DNA from: Ornithinimicrobium sp. F0845
GTDB taxonomy: Bacteria > Actinomycetota > Actinomycetes > Actinomycetales > Dermatophilaceae
DNA: 64,000 bases
Direction: 5' to 3'
Assembly: GCF_023015765.1 (NCBI RefSeq)
Contig: NZ_JALKAL010000003.1
Coordinates: forward strand, 62,001-126,000
The position numbers and the translations under genes are program-made. Shown one piece after another: positions 7,700 to 16,749 of this stretch. The notes beneath the pieces are model-generated. The model saw only the letters and a list, made by a program, of their open reading frames with translations, was not told the origin of the DNA and did no database searches. Numbering within the stretch: the stretch's first letter is position 1; the number at the start of each line of letters is the position of its first letter.

Positions 7700-9472
7700 A
7701 TGAAGACCTTTCGCTCACTGGCGACCGGAACGGTCGCGACGGCGCTCGTGCTGGCCTGCTCCCTCGTCCAGGGTGCTGCGGCCGACCCCTCCACGGACGA
7801 TGCTGCGGCGGGCGACGTGGCAGCAGCCACGAGCAGCCAGGTGGACGACCTCGGCCCGGCCGCGGGGGACCTGAACTTCGCGGTGGAGCGGCTCGCCGGC
7901 AGCGACCGGTATGCCACCGCGGCGGCGATCAGCCGGGAGTTCTTCGACCCCGGTGTCCCGGTGGCGCTAGTCGCCACGGGCGCCAACTTCCCCGACGGCC
8001 TGGCCGCCGGACCCGCGGCCGACCAGCTCGGCGGACCGGTGCTCTTCGTCCGCCCGACCAGCATCCCCGGCGCCACGCGCACCGAGCTGCTGCGGCTCAA
8101 GCCCCAGCGGATCGTGGTCGTCGGTGGCACCAGCGCCATCTCCTCGGCGGTGCGCGCCGAGCTCGACACCCTGACCGCCGGCCCTGCGACACGGGTGTCC
8201 GGCCCCTCGCGGTATGACACCGCAGCCGCCCTCTCCCAGCACGCCTTCCCGGGCGGGGCCTCCATCGCCTACCTGGCCACCGGGACCGACTTCCCCGACG
8301 CCCTCGCCGGCGGGACCGCGGCCGGCGTCCAGGACGCGCCCATGCTGCTCACCTCCCCGACCAGACTCAATGCAGCCACGAGGGCCGAGCTGCTGCGGCT
8401 CGACCCCGACCGGGTGATGCTGCTCGGCGGGACCAGTGCCATCTCCAGCGCGGTCGCCACCGAGATCGCGCAGTTCACCACGGTCGAGCGCGTCTCCGGC
8501 TATGACCGTTACCGCACCGCACTGGCCGTGTCGCAGCGGGTCTTCGGCACCGACCGCCCGGGCATCCAGCTGGCCACCGGCAAGTCCTGGCCGGACGCCC
8601 TCGCCGCGGGTGCCGCGGCGGAGCCGACCCGCGGACCGATCCTGCTGACCACCGGCAACACCCTGCCGACCGGCCTGCGGACGGAACTGACCCGGCTCGG
8701 CCCGAACACGGCATACGTGCTGGGTGGTGCCGGTGCCCAGAGCAACGAGATCCCGCGGGAGGTCCAGCGACGTCTCGGGGTCTGCTGGTCCGGCACCCGC
8801 CCGTCGGCCGGCGGGCAGGAGGTCATCAGCAGCGTCCCCGGCGCGACCAAGCAGATCGCCTTCACCCTCGACATGGGCGGGCGGCTGCAGGGCTCGCACG
8901 AGATCGTCGACTACCTGATCGACAACCAGGTGTGCACGACCTTCTTCCCGACGAGCCTGAGCGCCAACTCGAGCGAGGGCCGGGCGATCATCGCCAAGAT
9001 CGCCGCGCATCCCGAGCTCTTCGAGATCGGCAATCACACGATCCACCACTGCGACCTCGTCAACGGCGGCGGCGGGTCACCGAGCGGTGCACCGTGCGAT
9101 CGGGCGATGACCAAGTCGTTCGTGCAGTCCGAGCTGACCGGAGCCGAGGGGGTCCTCGAGTCCCTGACCGGGATGCCGGCCAACCCCTACTGGCGACCGC
9201 CCTACGGCGCGCACAACGCGACGGTCCGGGGCTGGCTCGCGGAGGTGGGCTACACCAAGACGATCTACTGGTCGCGGGACACCATCGACTGGGACCCGGG
9301 CACGACGGCCCAGCAGATCATCAACCGGACCACCGTGCCCGCACCGCCGGCCGGGACCATCGTGCTGGCCCACCTCGGCGGCTACGCGACCCCCGACGCG
9401 CTGCCGGTCATCGTGAGCACCCTGCGCTCGCAGGGCTACACCTTCACCACGCTGTCCGACATGCGGGACTGA
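7700..9472 (+). CDS. Secreted protein: three cell-wall-binding repeats plus NodB-like deacetylase domain
   Basis: A 590-residue exported protein. The signal peptide is residues 1-28 (cleavage near GAAA-D). Three CWB2 repeats follow at about 62-160, 165-260 and 263-360, each opening R(L/V)(A/S)G.(D/S)RY.TA. The C-terminal 200 residues are a CE4/NodB polysaccharide deacetylase domain with GNHTIHH (His446, His450) and RPPYG (499-503). Motif 1, usually TFDDG, is TLDMGG here, so the second aspartate (a metal ligand) is methionine at 392. It would be anchored in the cell wall and act on peptidoglycan or another glycan if active. Confidence 0.85.
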   Translation: MKTFRSLATGTVATALVLACSLVQGAAADPSTDDAAAGDVAAATSSQVDDLGPAAGDLNFAVERLAGSDRYATAAAISREFFDPGVPVALVATGANFPDGLAAGPAADQLGGPVLFVRPTSIPGATRTELLRLKPQRIVVVGGTSAISSAVRAELDTLTAGPATRVSGPSRYDTAAALSQHAFPGGASIAYLATGTDFPDALAGGTAAGVQDAPMLLTSPTRLNAATRAELLRLDPDRVMLLGGTSAISSAVATEIAQFTTVERVSGYDRYRTALAVSQRVFGTDRPGIQLATGKSWPDALAAGAAAEPTRGPILLTTGNTLPTGLRTELTRLGPNTAYVLGGAGAQSNEIPREVQRRLGVCWSGTRPSAGGQEVISSVPGATKQIAFTLDMGGRLQGSHEIVDYLIDNQVCTTFFPTSLSANSSEGRAIIAKIAAHPELFEIGNHTIHHCDLVNGGGGSPSGAPCDRAMTKSFVQSELTGAEGVLESLTGMPANPYWRPPYGAHNATVRGWLAEVGYTKTIYWSRDTIDWDPGTTAQQIINRTTVPAPPAGTIVLAHLGGYATPDALPVIVSTLRSQGYTFTTLSDMRD

Positions 9473-9475
9473 GGT

Positions 9476-10093
9476 TCAGAGGTCGAGCGGGGTGCCGAAG
9501 CGCCCTGCGTGGGCAACCTGCTCGACCTCTCGTCGGCCGCGACTGAGGCTGGGGCTCTTGCGGTCCGGCGCGCGGTAGCCGAGGGAGACCACGCCGACCA
9601 GGTTGCGGTCGTCGGGGATACCCAGGGCCTCCCGCACAGTGTCGAGCCGCTCGACGGGGACCCCGAAGAAGAGGCCCGCGAGCTCCTCGTCCACCGCCGT
9701 CAGCAGCATGAGCAGGGCCGCCATGCCGGTGTCGACGTCCCAGTAGGGCACCGGCCAGCGCCCAGCGTCCCGGTCGGTCCAGCCCTTGTCCGGCTCGGCG
9801 TAGCGGTCCAGGTAGGCACCCGGGTTGGAGCAACAGACGATCAGGCACGGCGCATTGAGTATGCCGCGGAGCCAGCTGTCCGGAGGGCTCGCCGGATCGG
9901 TGGTCGCCTCCCAGAACGCCGCGCGCTCCTCGTCGCTGCGCAGCACCACGAAGTCCCACCCCTGGGAGAAACCGGCGCTCGGTGCCCGGACCGCGTTCTC
10001 CAGCACCCGGGACAGCACCTCGTCGGGGACCGGCCGGTCGGGGTCGTAGTTGCGCACCATGCGCCGAGCCCGGACGACGTGGGAGAACTCCAT
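9476..10093 (-). CDS. Nitroreductase-family FMN oxidoreductase
   Basis: A 205-residue nitroreductase-fold protein: MEFSHVVRARRMVRNYDPDR with the FMN-phosphate-binding R-R-x-R pattern, then VLENAVRAPSAGFSQGWDFV, and the late YWDVDTGMAALLMLLTAVDE helix and GVVSLGYRAPD ending. These bind FMN and use NAD(P)H to reduce nitro, quinone or other substrates; the substrate is not evident. It converges with the deacetylase-like gene, four bases separating the stops, and diverges from the sigma factor. Confidence 0.83.
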   Translation of the reverse strand: MEFSHVVRARRMVRNYDPDRPVPDEVLSRVLENAVRAPSAGFSQGWDFVVLRSDEERAAFWEATTDPASPPDSWLRGILNAPCLIVCCSNPGAYLDRYAEPDKGWTDRDAGRWPVPYWDVDTGMAALLMLLTAVDEELAGLFFGVPVERLDTVREALGIPDDRNLVGVVSLGYRAPDRKSPSLSRGRREVEQVAHAGRFGTPLDL

Positions 10094-10213
10094 GGGTCCA
10101 TGGGTATCACCCGGCACGGCGGTGTCGCGGCAGACGGGGCCGGGTGCGGTGACGGCAACGCGTCCAGGGGTGGGGGGTCCAACCGGCTGTCTGCCTGCGG
10201 CGTCATACTCGGC

Positions 10214-10759
10214 ATGACAGCAGTCCTGACCCCCGCCAGAGCGATCGGAGGCCACGTGCAACGGAGCGCGGATCCCGTCGAGGGAGCCGTCCACGAGGTC
10301 TTCGTGGCCCACTACCCGCGGCTGGCCGGGTGGGCAGGGCACCTGGTGGGGGACCGGGACCTCGGGCACGACGTGGCGACCGAGGCGTTCACCAGGCTGC
10401 TGTCGCACTGGCAGCACGTCGACGATCCGCGCCCGTGGCTGTACGCGACCGCGGGCAACATCGTGCGTGACCACTGGCGCAAGAGGGGGCGTGAGGCCCG
10501 TGCCTACGAACGCATCCAGGGCGGGCAGCCCCGTCCCGACCAGGCCTGGCCCGCACCGGACCAGGCGCAGCTGCTCAGCGTCCGCGAGGCGGTCGAGGCG
10601 CTGCCCGACCGGCTCCGACTGCCGGTGCTGCTCTTCTACTTCGCCGACCTGTCCGTGGCCGAGGTGGCCCGTCAGGTCGGCCGTTCCGAGGGTGCCGTGA
10701 AGCGGGACCTGTATGACGCGCGGGCCCGGCTCGCCACGACGCTGGAGGAGGCGCGGTGA
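10214..10759 (+). CDS. ECF-type RNA polymerase sigma factor
   Basis: A 181-residue sigma-70 family protein. Region 2 reads VFVAHYPRLAGWAGHLVGDR, then DLGHDVATEAFTRLL and DPRPWLYATAGNIVRDHWRK. Region 4 reads VREAVEALPDRLRLPVLLFY and then LSVAEVARQVGRSEGAVKRD. It is coupled to the next gene by a GTGA overlap (10756-10759), the normal arrangement of sigma and anti-sigma. The ATG 10214 start is preferred; a GTG lies further inside. Confidence 0.87.
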   Translation: MTAVLTPARAIGGHVQRSADPVEGAVHEVFVAHYPRLAGWAGHLVGDRDLGHDVATEAFTRLLSHWQHVDDPRPWLYATAGNIVRDHWRKRGREARAYERIQGGQPRPDQAWPAPDQAQLLSVREAVEALPDRLRLPVLLFYFADLSVAEVARQVGRSEGAVKRDLYDARARLATTLEEAR

Positions 10760-12300
10760 GCGGCGACGAGCGCTGGCTGGGCGACGGCAACGGCGACGAC
10801 CACGGGCCGAGCGACAGCAGCGGGCCGCACGGCGACCACGGACCGGACCCGGTGGAGGAGTTCTTCGCAGCCCACCGGGCGCAGGTCCGCGACGAGCCGT
10901 TCGACGATCTCACCTGGCAGCGGATCCGCGACGGTCGCCGCCGGAGCCGGTCCACCCGCCGGGGTGCCTGGGCGGCGGGCCTGGTCGCCGCCGCCGCAGC
11001 CCTGGCCGTGGTGGTCGGCCCGAGCCTGCTTCCCGGTGTCGAGGACCCCGACCTCGCTGGGCCGCAGCCCAGCGTGACCGACCCGAGCACGGGCGAGCCG
11101 CCGACCGACACGCTGCCCACGGGCGAGCCCACGTCCGGCCCGAGCGAGCCCACGCCCGGCCCGGACGAGCCGACGTCCGGACCCGAGGAGCCCACCGGGC
11201 CGGACGACCCGACGGGCACCGATGTGCCTGGCGACGGGAGGGTGACCGCACCGGTGCCCGAGGGTGAGATCCCTGACTCCGCGCGTTTCGCGGACTTCTC
11301 GACGGCAGACCCGGAGCCCGCCACAGACACCGGGGTGCGCTTCGCCCTGGTCATGGAGGAGTGCCCGGAGAACGGCTTCTGCGCGACCCTCGCGAGGTCC
11401 GACGACGGCGGCATCACCTGGGCACCGCACGCGGACCTGCGTGAGCTGGGTCTGGTGCACGAGCTCACCTTCACCGACCAGGGCCGTGGGTGGGTGTGGG
11501 GTGACAAGGCACCGGCGTGGAGCACGACCGACGGCGGTCGGACGTGGACCGTGGTCCGGGTCGGCGACGCGACGGTCCAGGACCTGTCGGTCCGCGGTGA
11601 CGAGCTGCTCGCGACGACACTCACCTACGGCACCGGCTCGTGTCCGACCGCGGGGGACTGTCCGATCTCGGACGGCGCCGTCGTGCTGACCGACCCGACC
11701 GACACCGACTGGCGGGACGACGTCGTCCACGACCTGGGGCCCGTTGTGAGCGCCGAGCTCCTGGACACCCACAGCACCCGCTACGTCATCACGACCTCGA
11801 GCGCTGGTGGACCGGTGACCAGTCTGCTGCGGTTGCAGGAGGGCAGGCTGGAGCCGACAGCAGGCCTGAACGACTGCGGTGCCGGCCCTGTCGCGATCAC
11901 CGCCTCGACCGGTGATCCCGCCCACCTGTGGGCGCTGTGTGACGACGAGTTCGGACTGGCCCTGCACGAGAGCGACAACGGGGGTCGGGCCTGGCTGCCG
12001 ACCAATCTCACCGTCCCGACCTTCGTGCTGGGGGAGAGTCCGCCGCTGCTCGTCTCGATCGCCGCTGACCACCTGCTGCTCGTCGGGGAGGGCAACCATG
12101 CCGTCACCGCCGACGGGGGGCAGACCTGGAGCAGCGAGGCGTTCCTGCCCGGTGCGGACGCCCGGCCGGAGCGGCTCGAGGTCACGATGTTCGGCGAGGT
12201 CATCGCCTTCCCCACGGCGGACCAGGCCTCGGCCGCCCTGGCCTTCTGGCGCTCGGCCGACGGAGGCGCGACCTGGGAGTCGGTCCCGGTCCGACCGTGA
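10756..12300 (+). CDS. Anti-sigma-factor-like membrane protein with extracellular BNR/Asp-box repeats
   Basis: A 514-residue protein in three parts: a cytoplasmic head (1-70) with PVEEFFAAHRAQVRDEPFDD and a basic stretch, one membrane helix near 71-90, and an exterior region. The exterior begins with a Pro/Thr/Glu-rich repeat linker (about 95-165) and continues as a beta-propeller-like domain with at least five Asp boxes (SDDGGITW, STTDGGRTW, ESDNGGRAW, TADGGQTW, SADGGATW). Position and topology fit an anti-sigma factor that holds the upstream sigma until an outside signal arrives. The head lacks an obvious zinc-binding ZAS motif. Confidence 0.7.
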   Translation: MSGDERWLGDGNGDDHGPSDSSGPHGDHGPDPVEEFFAAHRAQVRDEPFDDLTWQRIRDGRRRSRSTRRGAWAAGLVAAAAALAVVVGPSLLPGVEDPDLAGPQPSVTDPSTGEPPTDTLPTGEPTSGPSEPTPGPDEPTSGPEEPTGPDDPTGTDVPGDGRVTAPVPEGEIPDSARFADFSTADPEPATDTGVRFALVMEECPENGFCATLARSDDGGITWAPHADLRELGLVHELTFTDQGRGWVWGDKAPAWSTTDGGRTWTVVRVGDATVQDLSVRGDELLATTLTYGTGSCPTAGDCPISDGAVVLTDPTDTDWRDDVVHDLGPVVSAELLDTHSTRYVITTSSAGGPVTSLLRLQEGRLEPTAGLNDCGAGPVAITASTGDPAHLWALCDDEFGLALHESDNGGRAWLPTNLTVPTFVLGESPPLLVSIAADHLLLVGEGNHAVTADGGQTWSSEAFLPGADARPERLEVTMFGEVIAFPTADQASAALAFWRSADGGATWESVPVRP

Positions 12301-12350
12301 GCGCGGGGTGACGGCGCCGCGTCGGGCCCTGATCGGGCATGCTGGTTCCC

Positions 12351-14987
12351 ATGATCGACGTGCCGCCGGGCTACCCCCGTGCGTGGGAGGCCGACGTCGT
12401 GCTCAGCGACGGCTCCGTGGCCCACGTGCGTCCGATCGTGCCGGAGGACGCCGAGGCGATTCACTACTTTCACTCGCAGCAGTCCCAGGAGTCCATCTAC
12501 CTGCGCTTCTTCGCCCCGATCCGCCGGCTGTCGGACCGGGACGTGCACCGCTTCACGCACGTGGACTACGACAGGCGCGTGGCCCTGGTGATGATCATCG
12601 CCGACGAGATCGCCGGCATCGGCCGCTACGACCGCCTCGAGGAGACCGACTGGGGCGCGGCCGAGGTGGCCTTCAACGTCGCCGACAAACACCAGGGGAT
12701 GGGGATCGGCTCCGTGCTGCTCGAGCACCTCGCCGCCATCGGCCGGGAGGCCGGCGTCAAGCTGTTCACGGCGGACGTCCTGCCGCAGAACCGCAAGATG
12801 ATCAACGTCTTCCAGGACGCCGGGTTCGAGGTCGAGCACGAGTTCGACGACGGGGTCATCGCGGTCAGCTTCGAGATCGAGCCGACCGACAAGTCCCGCG
12901 CTGTCGAGCTGTCCCGCGAGCACCGCGCCGAGTCACGCAGTATGCGGCGGGTCCTGCACCCCTCCTCCGTGGTCGTCGTCGGGGCCAGCCGCCGCGAGGG
13001 GTCGGTCGGGGGTGCCCTGGTCCGCCACATGCGGGAGGGCGGGTTCACCGGGCAGCTGTATGTCGTGAACCGCGCCGCCGAGGAGGTGGCCGGGCTGCCG
13101 GCCTACGCCAGCGTCTCCGGGATCGGTGAGGAGATCGACCTCGGGGTGATCGCGGTGCCGGCCCCGGAGGTGCCCGGGGTGGTGCGGGAGTGTGCCTTCG
13201 CAGGTGTCCGCGCCGTCGTGGTGGTGAGCAGCGGCTTCGCCGAGGCGGGGGATGAGGGGGCCGCGCTGCAGCGCGAGCTGCTGGAGACCGCGCGGGTCCA
13301 CGGCATGCGGGTCCTCGGACCCAACTCCTTCGGCCTCATCAACACCAGCGCCGGGTTCAGCCTGAACGCCTCGCTGTCCCCGCGGATGCCGACCATGGGC
13401 TCGCTCGGGTTGTTCGCCCAGTCCGGCGCCCTGGCGATCGCCGTGCTCGCCTCGGCCGAGCGGCGCGGCCTCGGGCTGTCCACCTTCGCCTCGGCCGGCA
13501 ACCGGGTGGACATCTCCGGCAACGACCTCATGCAGTACTGGATCGACGACGAGGCCACCGCCGCGGTCGGGCTCTACCTGGAGTCGATGGGCAACCCGCG
13601 CAAGTTCACCCGTATCTCCCGCCAGCTCTCGGCCGTCAAGCCGGTGATCGTCGTCAAGAGCGGCACTGGCCACCACGCGGTCCCGGGGCACACGGTCCGC
13701 GCGACCCGGGAGCGGCCCGAGGCGTTCGCCGAGATGCTCCGGCAGAGCGGAGTCATCCGGGTCGAGAACACCCACCAGCTCTTCGACGTCGCCCAGCTGG
13801 TGGTCCACCAGCCGCTCCCGGTGGGACGGTCCGTCGCGATCGTCACCAACTCCGACGCCCTCGGGACGCTGGCCGCCAACGCCGCCCTCGAGTGGGGTCT
13901 GACCGTCGGACACGGACCGATCGCCCTTCCCACCACCGCCACCATCCCGGAGTTCACCGCCGCCCTGGAGACCGCTGTCGCCGACCCGGGGGTGGACAGC
14001 CTCGTTGCCTGCTTCATCCCGCCGATCGTCACCCCCGACACCGACGTCGTGGCCTCGGTCGAGGAGGTGGTGGCCGACAGCGACAAGCCGTGCGTCGCCA
14101 CCTTCCTGGGGATGCGCGGCGTCGCCCCGGGAGGATCCCTGCCGACCTACCCGCTGCCCGAGGACGCCGTCCGGGCGCTCGCCGCCGCGACCGACTACGC
14201 CGCCTGGCGCAACAGAGATCGCGGGGAGCGGGTCCGACCCGGCCGGATCAACCGGCGCCGGGCCCACGACGTGATCGAGAGTGTCCTGGCGGGCGCTCCC
14301 GACGGTCGTGAGCTGACGGACGACGAGGTGGCCGAGCTGCTGGCGGCCTACGGGATCCCGGTGTGGCAGTCACACGCCGCGGACACCGCGCAGGAGGCGG
14401 CGCGCATCGCGACCGAGGTCGGCCTCCCCGCGGTGGTCAAGGCCACGGACCCGGGGCTGCGACACGCTCCTGGAATGCACTGGATCCGCACCGGTCTGCA
14501 GACTGCAGACGCGGTGGTGGCCGCCTTCGAGGAGCTCCGGGTCGCGCTGCGGGACCGGGGTGTCGAGAGCATCGCGGTCGAGGCGATGGCACCGACCGGG
14601 GTCGTCGTGGAGATCACGTCGGCGGAGGACCCACTGTTCGGACCGGTCGTGGGCTTCGGGGTCGCCGGGGTCCCCTCGGACCTGCTCGGTGATGTGACGC
14701 ACCGCTTCCCGCCGCTGACCGACACCGACGTCGCCGACATGGTGTCCGGCGTCCGGGCCGCTCCGCTCCTGGCGGGCTACCGCGGCACCGACCCCGTCGA
14801 CCAGGTCGTCCTGCACGACCTGGTGGCCCGGGTGTCCGTGCTTGCTGACGACCTGCCCGAGGTGCAGCGGCTGCGGCTCAACCCGGTGGTCGCCCACGCC
14901 AGCGGCGTCGCGGTCCTCGGCGCGGTCGCCACGGTGGTCCCGGACCGGGGGCGGGCGGACGTAGGACGCCGGGCGCTCACCCGCTGA
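12351..14987 (+). CDS. Pat-type fusion: GNAT acetyltransferase plus NDP-forming acyl-CoA synthetase-like domains
   Basis: An 878-residue two-part protein. Residues 1-180 are a GNAT domain with the acetyl-CoA loop region (VADKHQGMGIGSVLLEHLAA). The rest is NDP-forming acyl-CoA synthetase-like: CoA-binding (RVLHPSSVVVVGASRREGSV), succinyl-CoA-ligase-like domain with LGPNSFGLINT, and a C-terminal ATP-grasp portion. E. coli Pat has the GNAT at the C-terminus; the N-terminal placement here is the actinobacterial type. Such proteins acetylate lysines of acyl-CoA synthetases. ATG 12351 is preferred; ATG 12339 (four codons more) is possible. Confidence 0.85.
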   Translation: MIDVPPGYPRAWEADVVLSDGSVAHVRPIVPEDAEAIHYFHSQQSQESIYLRFFAPIRRLSDRDVHRFTHVDYDRRVALVMIIADEIAGIGRYDRLEETDWGAAEVAFNVADKHQGMGIGSVLLEHLAAIGREAGVKLFTADVLPQNRKMINVFQDAGFEVEHEFDDGVIAVSFEIEPTDKSRAVELSREHRAESRSMRRVLHPSSVVVVGASRREGSVGGALVRHMREGGFTGQLYVVNRAAEEVAGLPAYASVSGIGEEIDLGVIAVPAPEVPGVVRECAFAGVRAVVVVSSGFAEAGDEGAALQRELLETARVHGMRVLGPNSFGLINTSAGFSLNASLSPRMPTMGSLGLFAQSGALAIAVLASAERRGLGLSTFASAGNRVDISGNDLMQYWIDDEATAAVGLYLESMGNPRKFTRISRQLSAVKPVIVVKSGTGHHAVPGHTVRATRERPEAFAEMLRQSGVIRVENTHQLFDVAQLVVHQPLPVGRSVAIVTNSDALGTLAANAALEWGLTVGHGPIALPTTATIPEFTAALETAVADPGVDSLVACFIPPIVTPDTDVVASVEEVVADSDKPCVATFLGMRGVAPGGSLPTYPLPEDAVRALAAATDYAAWRNRDRGERVRPGRINRRRAHDVIESVLAGAPDGRELTDDEVAELLAAYGIPVWQSHAADTAQEAARIATEVGLPAVVKATDPGLRHAPGMHWIRTGLQTADAVVAAFEELRVALRDRGVESIAVEAMAPTGVVVEITSAEDPLFGPVVGFGVAGVPSDLLGDVTHRFPPLTDTDVADMVSGVRAAPLLAGYRGTDPVDQVVLHDLVARVSVLADDLPEVQRLRLNPVVAHASGVAVLGAVATVVPDRGRADVGRRALTR

Positions 14988-15012
14988 GCACCACCGCCGA
15001 CCGAGCGCGCCG

Positions 15013-15090
15013 AGACGTCTTCGAGCGCCTCGGTGATCCTCGGGCTGGTTGCAGTCGGCCCGAAGAACCGGGGGGCGCTCGAAGACGTCT
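15013..15090. terminator. 17-bp perfect inverted repeat between convergent genes
   Basis: AGACGTCTTCGAGCGCC (15013-15029) is matched perfectly by its complement at 15074-15090, with a 44-base loop. Inside the loop CGGGC and GCCCG can form a second stem. It sits between the convergent Pat and lipoprotein genes, so a bidirectional terminator or RNA-stabilising hairpin is likely. No U-tract follows. Confidence 0.5.
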
Positions 15091-15199
15091 GTCGGGAGCT
15101 GGTTGTCGCGGCCGTTGACCCCGCTGGGCGCCGGGCTGTGACGATTCGGCCCACCGCACGCCGGCTGCGACGATGCGCTCCACCGGGCGCGCCGTGCGG

Positions 15200-16057
15200 T
15201 CAGGGCAGGTAGAGCGTGAAGTAGGCGTGCCCGTCCGGCCCGTAGCAGGCCCCCGCGGCCTTGGAGGTCGGGTCGTAAGGCGTCACGAAGCACTCCCAGC
15301 CCGTCGGCGTTATCCACGGGACCGTCCAGGAGGGGTCCGCGTTGGCCTCGGCCAGCTCCCACTCAGCCGTGGCATCCGCGCAGCTGACGCCGATGAGCTC
15401 GGGGTAGGTGTCGCCGTACAGGACGGTGTTGATCACGCAGTCCGGCTGCGGGGGCGCCGTCGTGGGGGGCGCGGAGGTCGGCGGGTCCGTGGGCGGCAGC
15501 TCGTCGCAGCCGGGCAGCAGCTTGGCGATCGTGGGGGGCGCCCCGCGGGCGGCCAGGTCCTCGCGGCACACCGGGTCGCCGATGGCGACCGCGTGGAACC
15601 AGCGGCCGTCCACCCGCTGGGCGATGAACTCGGGGTCCCCAGGGGCGTCAGGGTAGGAGGCGTAGGCCCAGTCCCCGTCGCAGAAGTAGACCTCGACGCC
15701 GCCGGGGAAGCCGAGGATGTCCTGGCTGAGCCGGTCACCGGTGCACTCCCCGGTGCTCGGCGCGGGGTCCGGCTCGGGGGAGCTCGGCTCGGAGGTCGGC
15801 GCGGGCGGGGGCGCCGGTGCGGCGGTGGCGGTCGCGGGTTGCGAGGTCTCGGCCGGGCCCGAGGGCGTGCTCGTGGCCGTGGTCGACTCCGGCGCCCCGG
15901 TGGAGGTGACCCGTTCGGCGTCCGCCACGGCGGTCGTCGGCGCCACGTCGGCCGGTGCCGAGGTCACCGGGTCGGACGGGGCCGGGTTCTCCGAGGCGTC
16001 CCCGCACCCGGACAGCAGCAGGGCGCAGAGCGCGGCGGCACCGAGCAGTCGACGCAT
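15200..16057 (-). CDS. Secreted lipoprotein of unknown function
   Basis: A 285-residue protein with a lipoprotein signal: MRRLLGAAALCALLLSGCGD, lipobox LLSGC at Cys18. A Ser/Thr/Pro/Ala-rich linker of about 85 residues follows, then a globular part in two halves separated by a second Pro/Thr linker (PPTDPPTSAPPTTAPPQPD). Each half carries cysteines suited to disulfides (GECTGDRL, VYFCDGDW, DPVCRED, LLPGCDE; then PDCVIN, VSCADA, WECFV, GACYG). The start at 16057 is chosen because the lipobox follows and GAAAGG lies upstream. No family recognised. Confidence 0.75.
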   Translation of the reverse strand: MRRLLGAAALCALLLSGCGDASENPAPSDPVTSAPADVAPTTAVADAERVTSTGAPESTTATSTPSGPAETSQPATATAAPAPPPAPTSEPSSPEPDPAPSTGECTGDRLSQDILGFPGGVEVYFCDGDWAYASYPDAPGDPEFIAQRVDGRWFHAVAIGDPVCREDLAARGAPPTIAKLLPGCDELPPTDPPTSAPPTTAPPQPDCVINTVLYGDTYPELIGVSCADATAEWELAEANADPSWTVPWITPTGWECFVTPYDPTSKAAGACYGPDGHAYFTLYLP

Positions 16058-16160
16058 CGTGGGGCCTTTCGGAGCGGGCGGACCAGCACAGCGGGGACCG
16101 GTCCGCGTGCCCTGTGGACACGGTTCCGGCACGTCGCGGCCGAGATGGGAGGATGATCCC

Positions 16161-16742
16161 ATGCCTCAGCCAGACAGCACGACACTCCCGCAGGGACTGC
16201 GAGAGGACATCGAGCATGCAGGGTATCTGCCTGCCCTCGTCTCGGACGTGGTCGCCACGGCAGTTGCGGGCGACGACATCGTCGCGCACCTCGTGCACCA
16301 GGAGACGACGCTGGACGAGGAGGCGGTCCGGCGCCACGTCACCGTGCTGGTCCTCACCCCGCACCGGCTGGTCATCGGTCACGCCGACGACCACGAGGGC
16401 GGCGAGCCGCAGGGGCACTTCGCCACCGCGACGACCGAGACCGTCCCGCTCCGGGCCGTGCGCGGTGTGATGATGACCCACGTCCTGCCCGACCCCGCGG
16501 CATACTCCGGTGGCCTGAGCGGGCGTGCCCTCACCCTGACGCTGGGCTGGGGCACCGTCTCCCGGCTCGACCTGGTGCCAGCGGTCTGCGCCGACCCCAA
16601 CTGCGAGGGTGACCACGGCTACGAGGGCACGGTCGCCTCCGACGACATCTCCCTGAGGATCACCTCCGAGGCCGACGGGCCAGAGGCGCTCTCCCGCGCC
16701 ATCGACTTCGCCAGACAGCTGTCGGCCCGCCTGGGCCGGTGA
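16161..16742 (+). CDS. DUF5998-family protein
   Basis: A 193-residue soluble protein of a conserved actinobacterial family: LPQGLREDIEHAGYLPALVS, VTVLVLTPHRLVIGHADDH, and VSRLDLVPAVCADPNCEGDH. It is next to the phosphodiesterase gene (7 bases away), a pairing conserved in related genomes as I recall. Molecular function is not established. A GGGAGG ribosome site lies 9 bases before the ATG. Confidence 0.75.
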   Translation: MPQPDSTTLPQGLREDIEHAGYLPALVSDVVATAVAGDDIVAHLVHQETTLDEEAVRRHVTVLVLTPHRLVIGHADDHEGGEPQGHFATATTETVPLRAVRGVMMTHVLPDPAAYSGGLSGRALTLTLGWGTVSRLDLVPAVCADPNCEGDHGYEGTVASDDISLRITSEADGPEALSRAIDFARQLSARLGR

Positions 16743-16749
16743 GCCGGCG

